24,811 nt of DNA from SIG588 sp045599305 (GTDB lineage Bacteria; Bacillota; Clostridia; Oscillospirales; Acutalibacteraceae), in the NCBI GenBank assembly GCA_045599305.1, contig JAZRVU010000085.1, positions 1-24,811 on the forward strand, written 5' to 3'. Both the position numbers and the translations under genes were made by a program. Positions 8,595 to 15,771 of the stretch are shown here, piece by piece; position 1 is the stretch's first letter, and every line of letters starts with the position of its first letter. The notes beneath the pieces were generated by a model, which was given only the letters and a program-made list of their open reading frames with translations, had not been told where the DNA came from and did not search any database.

Positions 8595-9767
8595 TCACCC
8601 CGTGATCAGTTTGGAAATATCGCTGTAGGTCACCACCAGCATCAGCAGCAACAACAGGATCAGCCCGATGAAGTGCACCAGACCCTCCCACTTGGCCGGC
8701 ACCTTTTTGCGGAAGATGGCCTCGAACAGCAAAAACACCAGTCGGCCGCCGTCCAGTGCCGGCAGCGGCAGCAGGTTGAACACGCCCACATTCACCGTGA
8801 TGAGCACCACCAGTGTCAGCAGGGTGCTGAGACCGGCCAGTTTGTTTTCCTCCACCACGACATTTTCCACCACGTCGCCGATAAGGTCGACGGTACCGAC
8901 CGGACCGGAAAGCTCATTGAGCCCGTAGCGGCCGGTCACGATGTCCCCCAGACTGCGCCACACCAGCACCCCCACCGAGCACTCGGCCTTGAGCGCCTGC
9001 GGGAAGACGTTCCACGCGGTGCGCCGCACCCCTTGGATATAGAAATCGTATTTGAGATACCGGGTGCCGTCCGGGGCGGTGGCCATATCGAACGTCACGC
9101 CCGTGAGGTGCACCTTTTCGCGGCCGCCGTCGGCCGTTTTGCGGCGCACCACCATATCGAAGACGCCATCCTCGTCGCTCTGCAGCGCCATGGCCATGTC
9201 ATAGTCCACCGTGAAGACCCGCTTGCCGTTGATGCTGACGATCTCGTCACCGGCACGCAAGCCGGTCTTCGCCGGGGCGGAATCCTCGACCACGTCGTAA
9301 AGCGTGGTGGTGCCGAACAATACATCGCCGTTGGCGTCGGGCTGCTGGCAGAATGCATAGTCCGTCACCAGCAGCACATAGCCGAGCACCAGATTCATCA
9401 GCGCACCGGCCACCACGATGAGGATGCGCTGCCACACCTTTTTCTGATAAAACGCGCGGCCGTCGTTTTCGGCCGCCGTATCTGCCTCATGGTCGGCACC
9501 GCTGCCGCCCAGCGCGGCGGGCATCTCGGTCTCGGGGTCCTCCCCCTCCATGGCGCAGAAGCCGCCGATGGGCAGCAGGCGCAGCGAGTAGGTGGTCTCC
9601 CCTTTTCCGAAACGCAGCAGTGTCGGCCCCATGCCGATGGCGAACTCGTTCACCTTGACCCGGCACAGCTTGGCTACGATGAAGTGGCCGAATTCATGGA
9701 TCATGACGATGATGCCGAAGATCAGCAGTGCCGCCAAAATCTTTCCTATGGTCGCCAAAATCGCCAT
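8595..9767 (-). CDS. rseP: RIP (site-2) zinc metalloprotease, M50 family
   Basis: An intramembrane zinc protease that cleaves transmembrane substrates such as anti-sigma factors and leftover signal peptides (RasP in Bacillus). The 390-residue protein has the metal motif HEFGH (His24, Glu25, His28) inside the first membrane segment. A central PDZ-like domain follows (DSAPAKTGLRAGDEIVSING), then GPVGTVDLIG, and a later membrane segment with NLLPLPALDGGR that carries the third zinc ligand. An insert rich in charged and Ala residues (near 70-95) precedes the second membrane segment. A TTG further upstream is open, but the ATG at 9767 gives the natural MAILATIGK membrane start. The upstream ribosome site AAAGGA overlaps the dxr stop. 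Confidence 0.94.
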   Translation of the reverse strand: MAILATIGKILAALLIFGIIVMIHEFGHFIVAKLCRVKVNEFAIGMGPTLLRFGKGETTYSLRLLPIGGFCAMEGEDPETEMPAALGGSGADHEADTAAENDGRAFYQKKVWQRILIVVAGALMNLVLGYVLLVTDYAFCQQPDANGDVLFGTTTLYDVVEDSAPAKTGLRAGDEIVSINGKRVFTVDYDMAMALQSDEDGVFDMVVRRKTADGGREKVHLTGVTFDMATAPDGTRYLKYDFYIQGVRRTAWNVFPQALKAECSVGVLVWRSLGDIVTGRYGLNELSGPVGTVDLIGDVVENVVVEENKLAGLSTLLTLVVLITVNVGVFNLLPLPALDGGRLVFLLFEAIFRKKVPAKWEGLVHFIGLILLLLLMLVVTYSDISKLITG

Positions 9768-9776
9768 TCTATCCAA

Positions 9777-10934
9777 TCATCCTTTCGCATATTCGCGCAC
9801 CAGACGGCGCGCCTCGGCGTCTGCCGCCGCGATGTCCTCCACACAGCCGAGTGCCGGCCAGCGGGTGTCCAGCATCCGCCCCGCCATACGGCTGATATCC
9901 AAAAATCCGATCTTCCCCTCAAGGAAGAGCGCCACCGCCTGCTCGTTGGCACCGTTCACGGCAGCGGCAGTCGTACCGCCGCGGGCAAGCGCTTTGCGGC
10001 AGATCTCCATGCCCGGGAAGGTCTCGTTATCCGGGGCAAAGAAGGTGAGCCGCCCTACATCGGCCAGTGAGAGCTGCCCCACCGGCGAGGGCACCCGGTC
10101 GGGATAGGTCAGCGCATACTGGATGGGGATGCGCATATCCGGCAGTCCCAGCTGTGCCAGCACCGCGTTGTCGTCATATTCGATCAGCGAATGCACGATG
10201 CTCTCGCGATGCACCACGATGTCGATCTGTTCGGGCTCCACGTCAAACAGCCAGTGCGCCTCGATCAACTCCAGCCCCTTGTTGACCATCGTCGCCGAAT
10301 CAATGGTGATCTTCGCGCCCATGCTCCAATTGGGATGGCGCAGTGCCTGTGCCGCCGTCACCCCGCGCAGTTCCTCGGCCGTGCGGCCGAAGAAGGGGCC
10401 GCCGGAAGCGGTGAGGATCAGCCGCTTGAGCGCGCGGGGGGTGGGGGCACCCTGCAGACATTGGAAGATGGCGGAATGCTCGCTGTCCACCGGCAGCAGA
10501 CGCACCCCGTGCGCCCGCACCGCTTCGGTCACGAGCGCGCCGCCCGCCACCAGCGTTTCCTTGTTGGCCAGCGCCACATCGTGGCCGGCCTCGATGGCCG
10601 CCAGCGTGGGGCGCAGCCCCGCCGCGCCCACCACGGAGTTGAGCACCGTGTCCGCTTCGGGCAATGCCGCCAGCGCGCACACCCCTTCGGGGCCGGAAAG
10701 CACCTTCACCGGCAGATCCGCCACCCGCACTTTCAAATCGGCGGCGGCCGCCTCGTCGCTCATGGCGGCGAAGGCAGGGCGAAACCGACGGATCTGCTGC
10801 TCGAGCAGTTCCGCCTGCCGGTTGGCCGACAGTGCCAGCACCGGCATAGCCAGTTTTTCCGCCACATCCAGCGCCTGTGTACCGATCGAGCCGGTGCTGC
10901 CCAGCAGCACCAGCCGCTTTGTATTTTCAGCCAT
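9777..10934 (-). CDS. dxr: 1-deoxy-D-xylulose 5-phosphate reductoisomerase
   Basis: Dxr (IspC) makes methylerythritol 4-phosphate from DXP with NADPH and a divalent metal, the first committed step of the non-mevalonate pathway. The 385-residue protein is normal length. It shows the dinucleotide loop GSTGSIG (residues 12-18), LANKETLVAGG, the metal and substrate segment DSEHSAIFQ, TASGGPF and HPNWSMGAKITIDSATM, then the C-terminal helical domain with NGANEQAVALF. GGAGG eight bases before the ATG fixes the start. It lies 43 bases after cdsA in the same direction, and its stop overlaps the rseP ribosome site. Confidence 0.98.
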   Translation of the reverse strand: MAENTKRLVLLGSTGSIGTQALDVAEKLAMPVLALSANRQAELLEQQIRRFRPAFAAMSDEAAAADLKVRVADLPVKVLSGPEGVCALAALPEADTVLNSVVGAAGLRPTLAAIEAGHDVALANKETLVAGGALVTEAVRAHGVRLLPVDSEHSAIFQCLQGAPTPRALKRLILTASGGPFFGRTAEELRGVTAAQALRHPNWSMGAKITIDSATMVNKGLELIEAHWLFDVEPEQIDIVVHRESIVHSLIEYDDNAVLAQLGLPDMRIPIQYALTYPDRVPSPVGQLSLADVGRLTFFAPDNETFPGMEICRKALARGGTTAAAVNGANEQAVALFLEGKIGFLDISRMAGRMLDTRWPALGCVEDIAAADAEARRLVREYAKG

Positions 10935-10977
10935 GTGTATGGCCTCCGTTTCATAATTATACGACCGATGAGACCTA

Positions 10978-11790
10978 TTATACCCCGAGCAATGGGACGA
11001 ATTGCACCCATACGAGCAGCCACAGCGCCACCGGCAGTACGCTGTCGAAGCGATCCATCACGCCGCCGTGACCGGGCATGATGCGGCCGTAGTCCTTCAC
11101 GCCGAAGCGGCGCTTGACCACCGAGGCGAACAGGTCACCGAACACCGAAAGCGGTGCGCCCACCGCGGCGGCGACCAGCACGCCCCACCATGTCACCGTG
11201 ACCGCGTGACCGCACCACAGGGTGTACAGCCACGCCGTGAGGGCGGACGCCCCCACCGAGGTGACGATGCCGCCGACCAGGCCCTCCACCGTCTTTTTGG
11301 GGCTGACCAGCGGGCAGAGCTTGTGCCTGCCGCAGCAGACGCCGGTGAAATAGGCGCCGGTGTCGCTCAGCCACGGGATGACCAGTGCCAGCAGCACATA
11401 AAAGAGGCCGTCCGGCTTTATGGCGCGCAGCGCCGCCACCGCCGAAAAGCCGCTCACCGCCGTCAGCGGCAGCATCACGAGCAGACCCGCCCGTTCCGGC
11501 GGCAGATCGGCGTGAGCCGCCACGCTTTTGCACATCACATACAGCCAGTAGGCGGCGGCAAGTGCCGCCACCGCCCGGATACCGCACAAAGACAGCAGCG
11601 GTGCCGCGGCGGCGCACACCATGGCGGGCACCCGGTCGGCCATGCCGAAGCCGGCCGCCCGCAGCAGTTCAAAGGCCGCCACCGCACCCAGTATCGCCAT
11701 CGCGCACGCCATGCCGAGCGTGCCGCCGAACAGCAGCACCGCCAGCATCAGCACCGTGCCGATCACCCCGCTGATGATCCTCGTTTTCAT
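10978..11790 (-). CDS. cdsA: phosphatidate cytidylyltransferase (CDP-diglyceride synthase)
   Basis: CdsA makes CDP-diacylglycerol from phosphatidic acid and CTP, the entry to phosphatidylglycerol and related phospholipids, in the membrane. The 270-residue protein is strongly hydrophobic with about seven or eight membrane segments. It contains SDTGAYFTG, SPKKTVEG and the C-terminal family signature VKRRFGVKDYGRIMPGHGG followed by MDRFDS. It begins with MKTRIISG, as family members usually do. The start lies 14 bases after the uppS stop with a G-rich ribosome site (GGGGG). It belongs to the conserved uppS-cdsA-dxr-rseP order. Confidence 0.97.
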   Translation of the reverse strand: MKTRIISGVIGTVLMLAVLLFGGTLGMACAMAILGAVAAFELLRAAGFGMADRVPAMVCAAAAPLLSLCGIRAVAALAAAYWLYVMCKSVAAHADLPPERAGLLVMLPLTAVSGFSAVAALRAIKPDGLFYVLLALVIPWLSDTGAYFTGVCCGRHKLCPLVSPKKTVEGLVGGIVTSVGASALTAWLYTLWCGHAVTVTWWGVLVAAAVGAPLSVFGDLFASVVKRRFGVKDYGRIMPGHGGVMDRFDSVLPVALWLLVWVQFVPLLGV

Positions 11791-11804
11791 TCACCCGTCC
11801 CCCT

Positions 11805-12557
11805 TCAGATCCCGCCGAACCGGCGGCTGCGCCCGGCAAATTCCACCAGCGCCGCGTCCAGATCGTCCGGCGTGAAATCCGGCCACAGGATATCGTCCAT
11901 AAACACATATTCGGCATAGGCCGCCTGCCATATGAGGTAATTCGACAAGCGGTGCTCCCCGCTCGGGCGGATGATCACGTCCGGGTCGGACTGACCGGCG
12001 GTGTAGAGGTGCGCCGACACCGTCTCTTCGTCGATCGCCTCCGGCGAAAGGATACCCGCCTGCACCTGCCATGCCATCTCCCGCATGGCGGCGGTCAGCT
12101 CATGCCGCCCGCCGTAATTCAGCGCGATGTTCAGACACATTCCCGTCTTGTGCGCGGTGCTCGCCTCCGCCTCGGCCATCAGTTCCCGGATATCCGCGGC
12201 CAGCGGCGTGCGGTCGCCCAAAAAGCGGGTGCGGATATTTTCCTTTTGAAAATCCGCCAGCGACTCCTTCAGATACTGCCGCAGCAGATCCATGATCGCG
12301 TCCACCTCTTCCTGCGGACGCTTCCAGTTTTCAGTGGAAAAGGCATAGACCGTGAGGACGCGGATGCCGCGCTTCTCACAATGCTTCGTGATGGTGCGGA
12401 ACACCTTGGCGCCCGCCGCGTGCCCGGCATAGCGGGGCAGACCGCGCTTTTTGGCCCAGCGGCCGTTGCCGTCCATGATGATGGCCACATGGGTCGGCAG
12501 CGCCTCGGGGGGCAGATCCTCCACCCGGACGCGCTGTGCCTTCTTTTTGAACAGCAT
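11805..12557 (-). CDS. uppS: undecaprenyl diphosphate synthase (cis-prenyltransferase)
   Basis: UppS adds isopentenyl units in cis to farnesyl diphosphate to give the C55 carrier for peptidoglycan and other wall polymers. The 250-residue protein has HVAIIMDGNGRWAKKRG with catalytic Asp29, then GHAAGA, VLTVYAFSTENWKRP, ALNYGGRHE and, near the end, DPDVIIRPSGEHRLSNYL and YVFMDDILWPDF, all standard motifs. A GTG 21 bases upstream is open, but AAAGGAGG sits seven bases from the ATG at 12557, which I chose. A hairpin lies in the 76-base gap between frr and this gene. Confidence 0.97.
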   Translation of the reverse strand: MLFKKKAQRVRVEDLPPEALPTHVAIIMDGNGRWAKKRGLPRYAGHAAGAKVFRTITKHCEKRGIRVLTVYAFSTENWKRPQEEVDAIMDLLRQYLKESLADFQKENIRTRFLGDRTPLAADIRELMAEAEASTAHKTGMCLNIALNYGGRHELTAAMREMAWQVQAGILSPEAIDEETVSAHLYTAGQSDPDVIIRPSGEHRLSNYLIWQAAYAEYVFMDDILWPDFTPDDLDAALVEFAGRSRRFGGI

Positions 12558-12579
12558 TCCACATCCTCCTTTGCACACA

Positions 12580-12614
12580 ACGGGACCCCCGTCTTGCCGG
12601 GAGTCCCGTTTTTT
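12580..12614 (+). terminator. hairpin in the frr-uppS gap, oriented as a plus-strand terminator
   Basis: ACGGGAC at 12580-12586 and GTCCCGT at 12603-12609 form a stem that continues inward with one mismatch, followed on the plus strand by T6. On the coding (minus) strand the hairpin is preceded by A6 and followed only by TTGTGTG, so it would be a weak attenuator there. It may block antisense transcription or protect mRNA ends. Confidence 0.55.
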
Positions 12615-12633
12615 AGGATCCTGTTTTCGGGGC

Positions 12634-13194
12634 TTACAGCTCCATGATCTCTTTCTCTTTGGCAGCCGCCGCGTCGTCGATCTCCTTGCAATACTTATCC
12701 GTCAGCGTCTGCATCTTCTTTTCGCCGTTGGCCTGATCGTCCTCGGTGATCTCGCTGTTCTTCTTCATGGCTTTCAGTTTTTCCAGCGAATCGCGGCGCA
12801 CATTGCGCACCGACACCTTGAACTCCTCGCCCATTTTCTGCACGTTCTTGGCCAGATCGCGGCGGCGTTCCTCTGTCAGCGGCGGGAAGACCAGCCGGAT
12901 GACCGAGCCGTCGTTCTGCGGGTTGATGCCCACATCGGAGGTCTGAATGGCTTTTTCAATGGACTTCAGCGTGGTCTTGTCCCACGGCTGGATGAGCAGG
13001 GTGCGGGCATCGGGCACCGAGACGGCCGCCATCTGATTGATGGGGGTCTCCACGCCGTAATAATCCACGCGGATCTTATCCAGCACCGCGGGATTGGCAC
13101 GGCCGGCACGAATGGCCGCATATTCGTTCAAAAGGCTCTGCGACACGCGCTGCATTTTTTCTTCGGTCGCTGCAAACAGTTCTTTCATCTCCAT
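12634..13194 (-). CDS. frr: ribosome recycling factor
   Basis: RRF splits post-termination ribosomes together with EF-G. The 186-residue protein matches the family length and has the typical start (KELFAATEEKMQRVSQSL), AIRAGRANPAVLDKI, VDYYGVETPINQMA, LLIQPWDKTTLKSIEKAI and PPLTEERRRDLAKNV, ending in the long charged helix. AAAGGAG nine bases before the first ATG supports the start; a second ATG two codons later cannot be excluded. It follows pyrH by 21 bases, the pairing seen across most bacteria. Confidence 0.98.
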   Translation of the reverse strand: MEMKELFAATEEKMQRVSQSLLNEYAAIRAGRANPAVLDKIRVDYYGVETPINQMAAVSVPDARTLLIQPWDKTTLKSIEKAIQTSDVGINPQNDGSVIRLVFPPLTEERRRDLAKNVQKMGEEFKVSVRNVRRDSLEKLKAMKKNSEITEDDQANGEKKMQTLTDKYCKEIDDAAAAKEKEIMEL

Positions 13195-13215
13195 GACTAC
13201 GCTCTCCTTTTTCGG

Positions 13216-13920
13216 TTAATGTACGATCGTACCGATCGGCTCGCCCGCAATGGCGCGGACGATGTTCTGCGGGTCTTCCAGATTGAACACCAGGATGGGC
13301 AGGTGATTGTCCCGGCAGAGCGAGGCGGCGGTGGCGTCCATCACCTTCAGTTCTTTATTGAGCACATCGGTGAAGGAGAGTTCCTCGAACCGCACCGCAT
13401 CGGGATTCTTCTTGGGGTCGCTGTCATAGACGCCGTCCACCATGCTGGCTTTCAGGATGATGTCGGCCTCGATCTCCGCCGCGCGCAGTGCCGCGGCCGT
13501 ATCGGTGGAGAAGAAGGGGTTGCCGGTGCCGCAGCCGAACACCACCACGCGCCCCTTTTCCAGATGGCGCACCGCTCGGTTGCGGATATACGGCTCGGCG
13601 ATCTCCTCCATGGCGATGGCCGTCTGCACCCGCACCTCACAGCCGAGCTGCTCGAGCGCATCGCACAGAGCCAGCGAGTTGATGGCGGTGGCGAGCATCC
13701 CCATGTGGTCGGCACGGGTGCGATCCATCTTGCCGCTGGAGCGGCCGCGCCAGAAGTTGCCGCCGCCCACCACAATGGCGATCTCGGCGCCGGCATCGAC
13801 GCACTCCTTCACCGCGGTACACACCCGCAGCACCGTATCAAAATCCAGCCCCATTTTGGCGTCGCCCGCCATGGCTTCGCCGCTGAGCTTCAAGAGCACG
13901 CGTTTATATTTCGGTATCAT
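13216..13920 (-). CDS. pyrH: UMP kinase
   Basis: PyrH phosphorylates UMP to UDP using ATP, as a hexamer of the amino-acid-kinase fold. The 234-residue protein has VLLKLSGEAMAG (phosphate loop, Lys11), VVGGGNFWRG, the MDRTRADHMGMLATAINSL segment that binds UMP, FGCGTGNPFFSTDTAAALRA and SMVDGVYDSDPKKNPDA. GAGGAGAG precedes the ATG. It is the first gene of the operon. In many Bacillota rpsB and tsf precede pyrH; here a promoter and an unrelated sugar transferase gene do, so rpsB-tsf must be elsewhere. Confidence 0.98.
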   Translation of the reverse strand: MIPKYKRVLLKLSGEAMAGDAKMGLDFDTVLRVCTAVKECVDAGAEIAIVVGGGNFWRGRSSGKMDRTRADHMGMLATAINSLALCDALEQLGCEVRVQTAIAMEEIAEPYIRNRAVRHLEKGRVVVFGCGTGNPFFSTDTAAALRAAEIEADIILKASMVDGVYDSDPKKNPDAVRFEELSFTDVLNKELKVMDATAASLCRDNHLPILVFNLEDPQNIVRAIAGEPIGTIVH

Positions 13921-13953
13921 GTCGACCCTCTCCTCGCATACAGCGTTTTATAT

Positions 13954-13982
13954 ATATTACTATATTTTTGCGCGCGTGTAAA
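13954..13982 (-). promoter_or_regulatory. promoter of the pyrH-to-polC operon
   Basis: On the minus strand TTTACA (13977-13982) and TAATAT (13954-13959) are 17 bases apart, giving a leader of roughly 27 bases before the pyrH ATG. The surrounding DNA is markedly AT-rich compared with the genes. Confidence 0.7.
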
Positions 13983-14045
13983 GTCTTCGGCACATATTTT
14001 GATGTAAAATTTCTGTGTCGCTTTTGTGCCATTTTTCACATAAGG

Positions 14046-14081
14046 GCAAAAAAAGACCGCCGAACGATCATCGGCGGTCTT
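14046..14081 (-). terminator. intrinsic terminator after the sugar transferase gene
   Basis: On the minus strand an 11-base stem AAGACCGCCGA with its complement and a seven-base loop is followed by a run of T. It begins about 15 bases after the sugar transferase stop and isolates it from the pyrH promoter. Confidence 0.9.
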
Positions 14082-14095
14082 CACATACAGAATAT

Positions 14096-14797
14096 TCAGG
14101 AAACCGAACGGGCTTTGCGCTCCGCTTCCTCGTCCACCTCGGTGGAGGCGATCTGGGGCTGAGGGCCCTCGGTGACGCCGTCGGACTTGAGCACGTTGAT
14201 GAATGTCCTGGCCACGATGCGCACATCGGTGACAAAGCACATATCCTCGACATAGTCGCTGTCCAGCTTGGCCTTGAGGCCGATGCTCACGTCATCACGG
14301 CCGCTGACCTGTGCCAGGCCGGTCAGGCCCGGACGCACGGTGCCGGCGCCGTTGCGGCGGCGCAGCTCCAGCAGATCGGTCTCGCTGAGCACCACAGGGC
14401 GGGGGCCGACAAAGCTCATGTCGCCCTTGAGGATGTTGAACAACTGCGGCAGCTCATCCAGACTGCTCTTGCGCAAAAAGCCGCCCACGCGGGAGATATA
14501 GGACTCCGCGTCGTTCAGCAGATAGGTCGCCACATTGGCGGGCGCGTTCACGCTCATGGTGCGGAACTTATAGACATGGAACGGTTTGCCGTTGCGCCCC
14601 ATGCGCTGCTGCACGAAGATGGGCGAGCCGTGGGTATCGATCGCGGCGACCACTGCCGCCGCCGCCAGCACGGGGGACAGGCACACGATCATGCCCAGGG
14701 AAAACACGATATCCATTGCCCGCTTGCAAAACAGGTATTCCTTTGTCGGCTTCTTGGCCGGCAGACTGTACTCATTCATGACGAGGATCTTCTGCAT
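14096..14797 (-). CDS. initiating sugar-phosphate transferase (bacterial sugar transferase family, small WcaJ-like)
   Basis: Family members move a sugar-1-phosphate from a nucleotide sugar to undecaprenyl phosphate, starting exopolysaccharide, capsule or glycoprotein glycan synthesis. The 233-residue protein has a basic stretch and one hydrophobic segment (about residues 28-52, the re-entrant membrane helix). The family core follows: QQRMGRNGKPFHVYKFRTM, RKSSLDELPQLFNIL with the catalytic Asp-Glu pair, GDMSFVGPRPV and RPGLTGLAQVSGR. It lacks the N-terminal multi-pass domain of long WcaJ/WbaP proteins. The C-terminal tail is acidic then basic. A TTG six codons upstream is open, but AAGGAG nine bases before the ATG decides. 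It has its own promoter and terminator and no glycan genes beside it, so its pathway is unknown. Confidence 0.92.
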   Translation of the reverse strand: MQKILVMNEYSLPAKKPTKEYLFCKRAMDIVFSLGMIVCLSPVLAAAAVVAAIDTHGSPIFVQQRMGRNGKPFHVYKFRTMSVNAPANVATYLLNDAESYISRVGGFLRKSSLDELPQLFNILKGDMSFVGPRPVVLSETDLLELRRRNGAGTVRPGLTGLAQVSGRDDVSIGLKAKLDSDYVEDMCFVTDVRIVARTFINVLKSDGVTEGPQPQIASTEVDEEAERKARSVS

Positions 14798-14898
14798 CGC
14801 CAATTTCTCCTTCAAACATGTTTTTGAATTTATATTCCCGCAAATGCGGTGTTCTATTCCGAAAACAGATGTATGCCGATATTTCCGGCTACGTGGGC

Positions 14899-14927
14899 AT
14901 TATACTATCGAAATCGTCAAAAATCAA
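14899..14927 (-). promoter_or_regulatory. promoter of the sugar transferase gene
   Basis: On the minus strand TTGATT (14922-14927) and a perfect TATAAT (14899-14904) are 17 bases apart. The leader to the ATG is about 95 bases and contains small hairpins (CCGCA-TT-TGCGG at 14838-14849 and AAACATGTTT just before the ribosome site), not a recognised riboswitch. Confidence 0.75.
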
Positions 14928-15159
14928 GTAACAATTTTGTAACCTTTTGCAACTTTTCCGTTCGCACTAACTTTTACTAAACACTCCCCGGCCTTTTTGT
15001 CGCATATAAACAAAAAATCAGCGATTTTCTTTCCTAACAAAATCGGATTTCGTTTGAAATTTATTGAAATTCAATATGAATTTATTGCTTTTCTCTGGTA
15101 AAGTGGCCTGACGCCCCGGAAAATTTTCCGGCTTTTTGTGGGTTATGACAAGAAGAAAG
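14928..15159. other. AT-rich intergenic region without a gene
   Basis: This stretch between the sugar transferase promoter and the folE terminator is far richer in A and T than the rest of the window. I see no coding frame with a ribosome site on either strand, no tRNA and no known riboswitch. It holds a perfect palindrome (listed separately) and short repeats of TTGAAATT type. Confidence 0.6.
15116..15137 (+). terminator. perfect palindrome with T tail, possible plus-strand terminator
   Basis: CCGGAAAATTTTCCGG at 15116-15131 is a perfect 16-base palindrome followed on the plus strand by CTTTTT. It resembles a compact terminator, but there is no plus-strand gene before it; a protein-binding site is an alternative. 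Confidence 0.4.
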
Positions 15160-15201
15160 GAAAATGAAAAAGGGCACGGGAGAGCATTCCCGTGCCCTTT
15201 T
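15160..15201 (-). terminator. intrinsic terminator of the metK-alr-folE unit
   Basis: On the minus strand AAAAGGGCACGGGA and its complement form a 14-base stem with a six-base loop, followed by a T-rich tail. It lies just after the folE stop codon. Confidence 0.9.
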
Positions 15202-15210
15202 CAAGGTCGG

Positions 15211-15771
15211 TCATTTGGTGCACAAAAGCGACAGCGTCTCCGCCCGGGTACGGGCGTCCGAACGCATGATGCCGCGCAGAGCGGAGGTCTGTGTTTTGGC
15301 CCCGGCCGCGCGCACGCCCCGCATGGTCATGCACAGGTGCTCCGCCTCGATGATGACAGCCACCCCCCGCGGCTGCAGCTCTGTGTCCAGAAAGTCGGCC
15401 ACCTGCTCGGTCAGCCGCTCCTGCAGCTGCGGGCGGCGGGCAAAGCAGTTGACGATGCGGGCAAGCTTGGAAAGCCCCAGCACCCGGCCGTCCCGGGGAA
15501 TATAGGCAATATGCGCCACGCCGGTGAAGGGGAGCAGATGATGCTCGCACATGGAATAGAGCGGGATATCCCGCACCATGACCAGTTCCTCGTTGCGCCC
15601 TTCGTTGAAGATCTTCAGATGCTGCGTGGGATCCTCCGAAAGCCCGGAAAAGATCTCCTCATACATATTGGCGACACGGCGGGGGGTCTCCTGCAATCCC
15701 TCGCGGTCGGGATCCTCCCCGATGGCGAGCAGCAGTTCCCGCACGGCCGCCTCGATGCGCGGCTTATCCAT
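15211..15771 (-). CDS. folE: GTP cyclohydrolase I (type IA)
   Basis: FolE turns GTP into 7,8-dihydroneopterin triphosphate, the first step to tetrahydrofolate and also a source of queuosine and other pterin-like compounds. The 186-residue protein has the zinc ligands Cys75 and His78 in SMCEHHLLPF and Cys147 in EHLCMTMRG, plus the GLSKLARIV and QTSALRG segments, so it is the zinc-dependent IA type. Its ATG overlaps the end of alr by eight bases, and GGAGG eight bases upstream lies inside alr, so the two are translationally coupled. A terminator follows, making it the last gene under the metK riboswitch. No other folate genes are in the window. Confidence 0.97.
   Translation of the reverse strand: MDKPRIEAAVRELLLAIGEDPDREGLQETPRRVANMYEEIFSGLSEDPTQHLKIFNEGRNEELVMVRDIPLYSMCEHHLLPFTGVAHIAYIPRDGRVLGLSKLARIVNCFARRPQLQERLTEQVADFLDTELQPRGVAVIIEAEHLCMTMRGVRAAGAKTQTSALRGIMRSDARTRAETLSLLCTK

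Noticed and set aside
9767..9776. A TTG start for rseP three codons upstream.
   Set aside because: It is only three bases from the ribosome site, and the ATG gives the usual membrane-segment start.
14838..14892. Small hairpins in the sugar transferase leader as a possible riboswitch.
   Set aside because: The stems are short (4-5 pairs), lack any known aptamer core, and no terminator or ribosome-site sequestering partner is visible.
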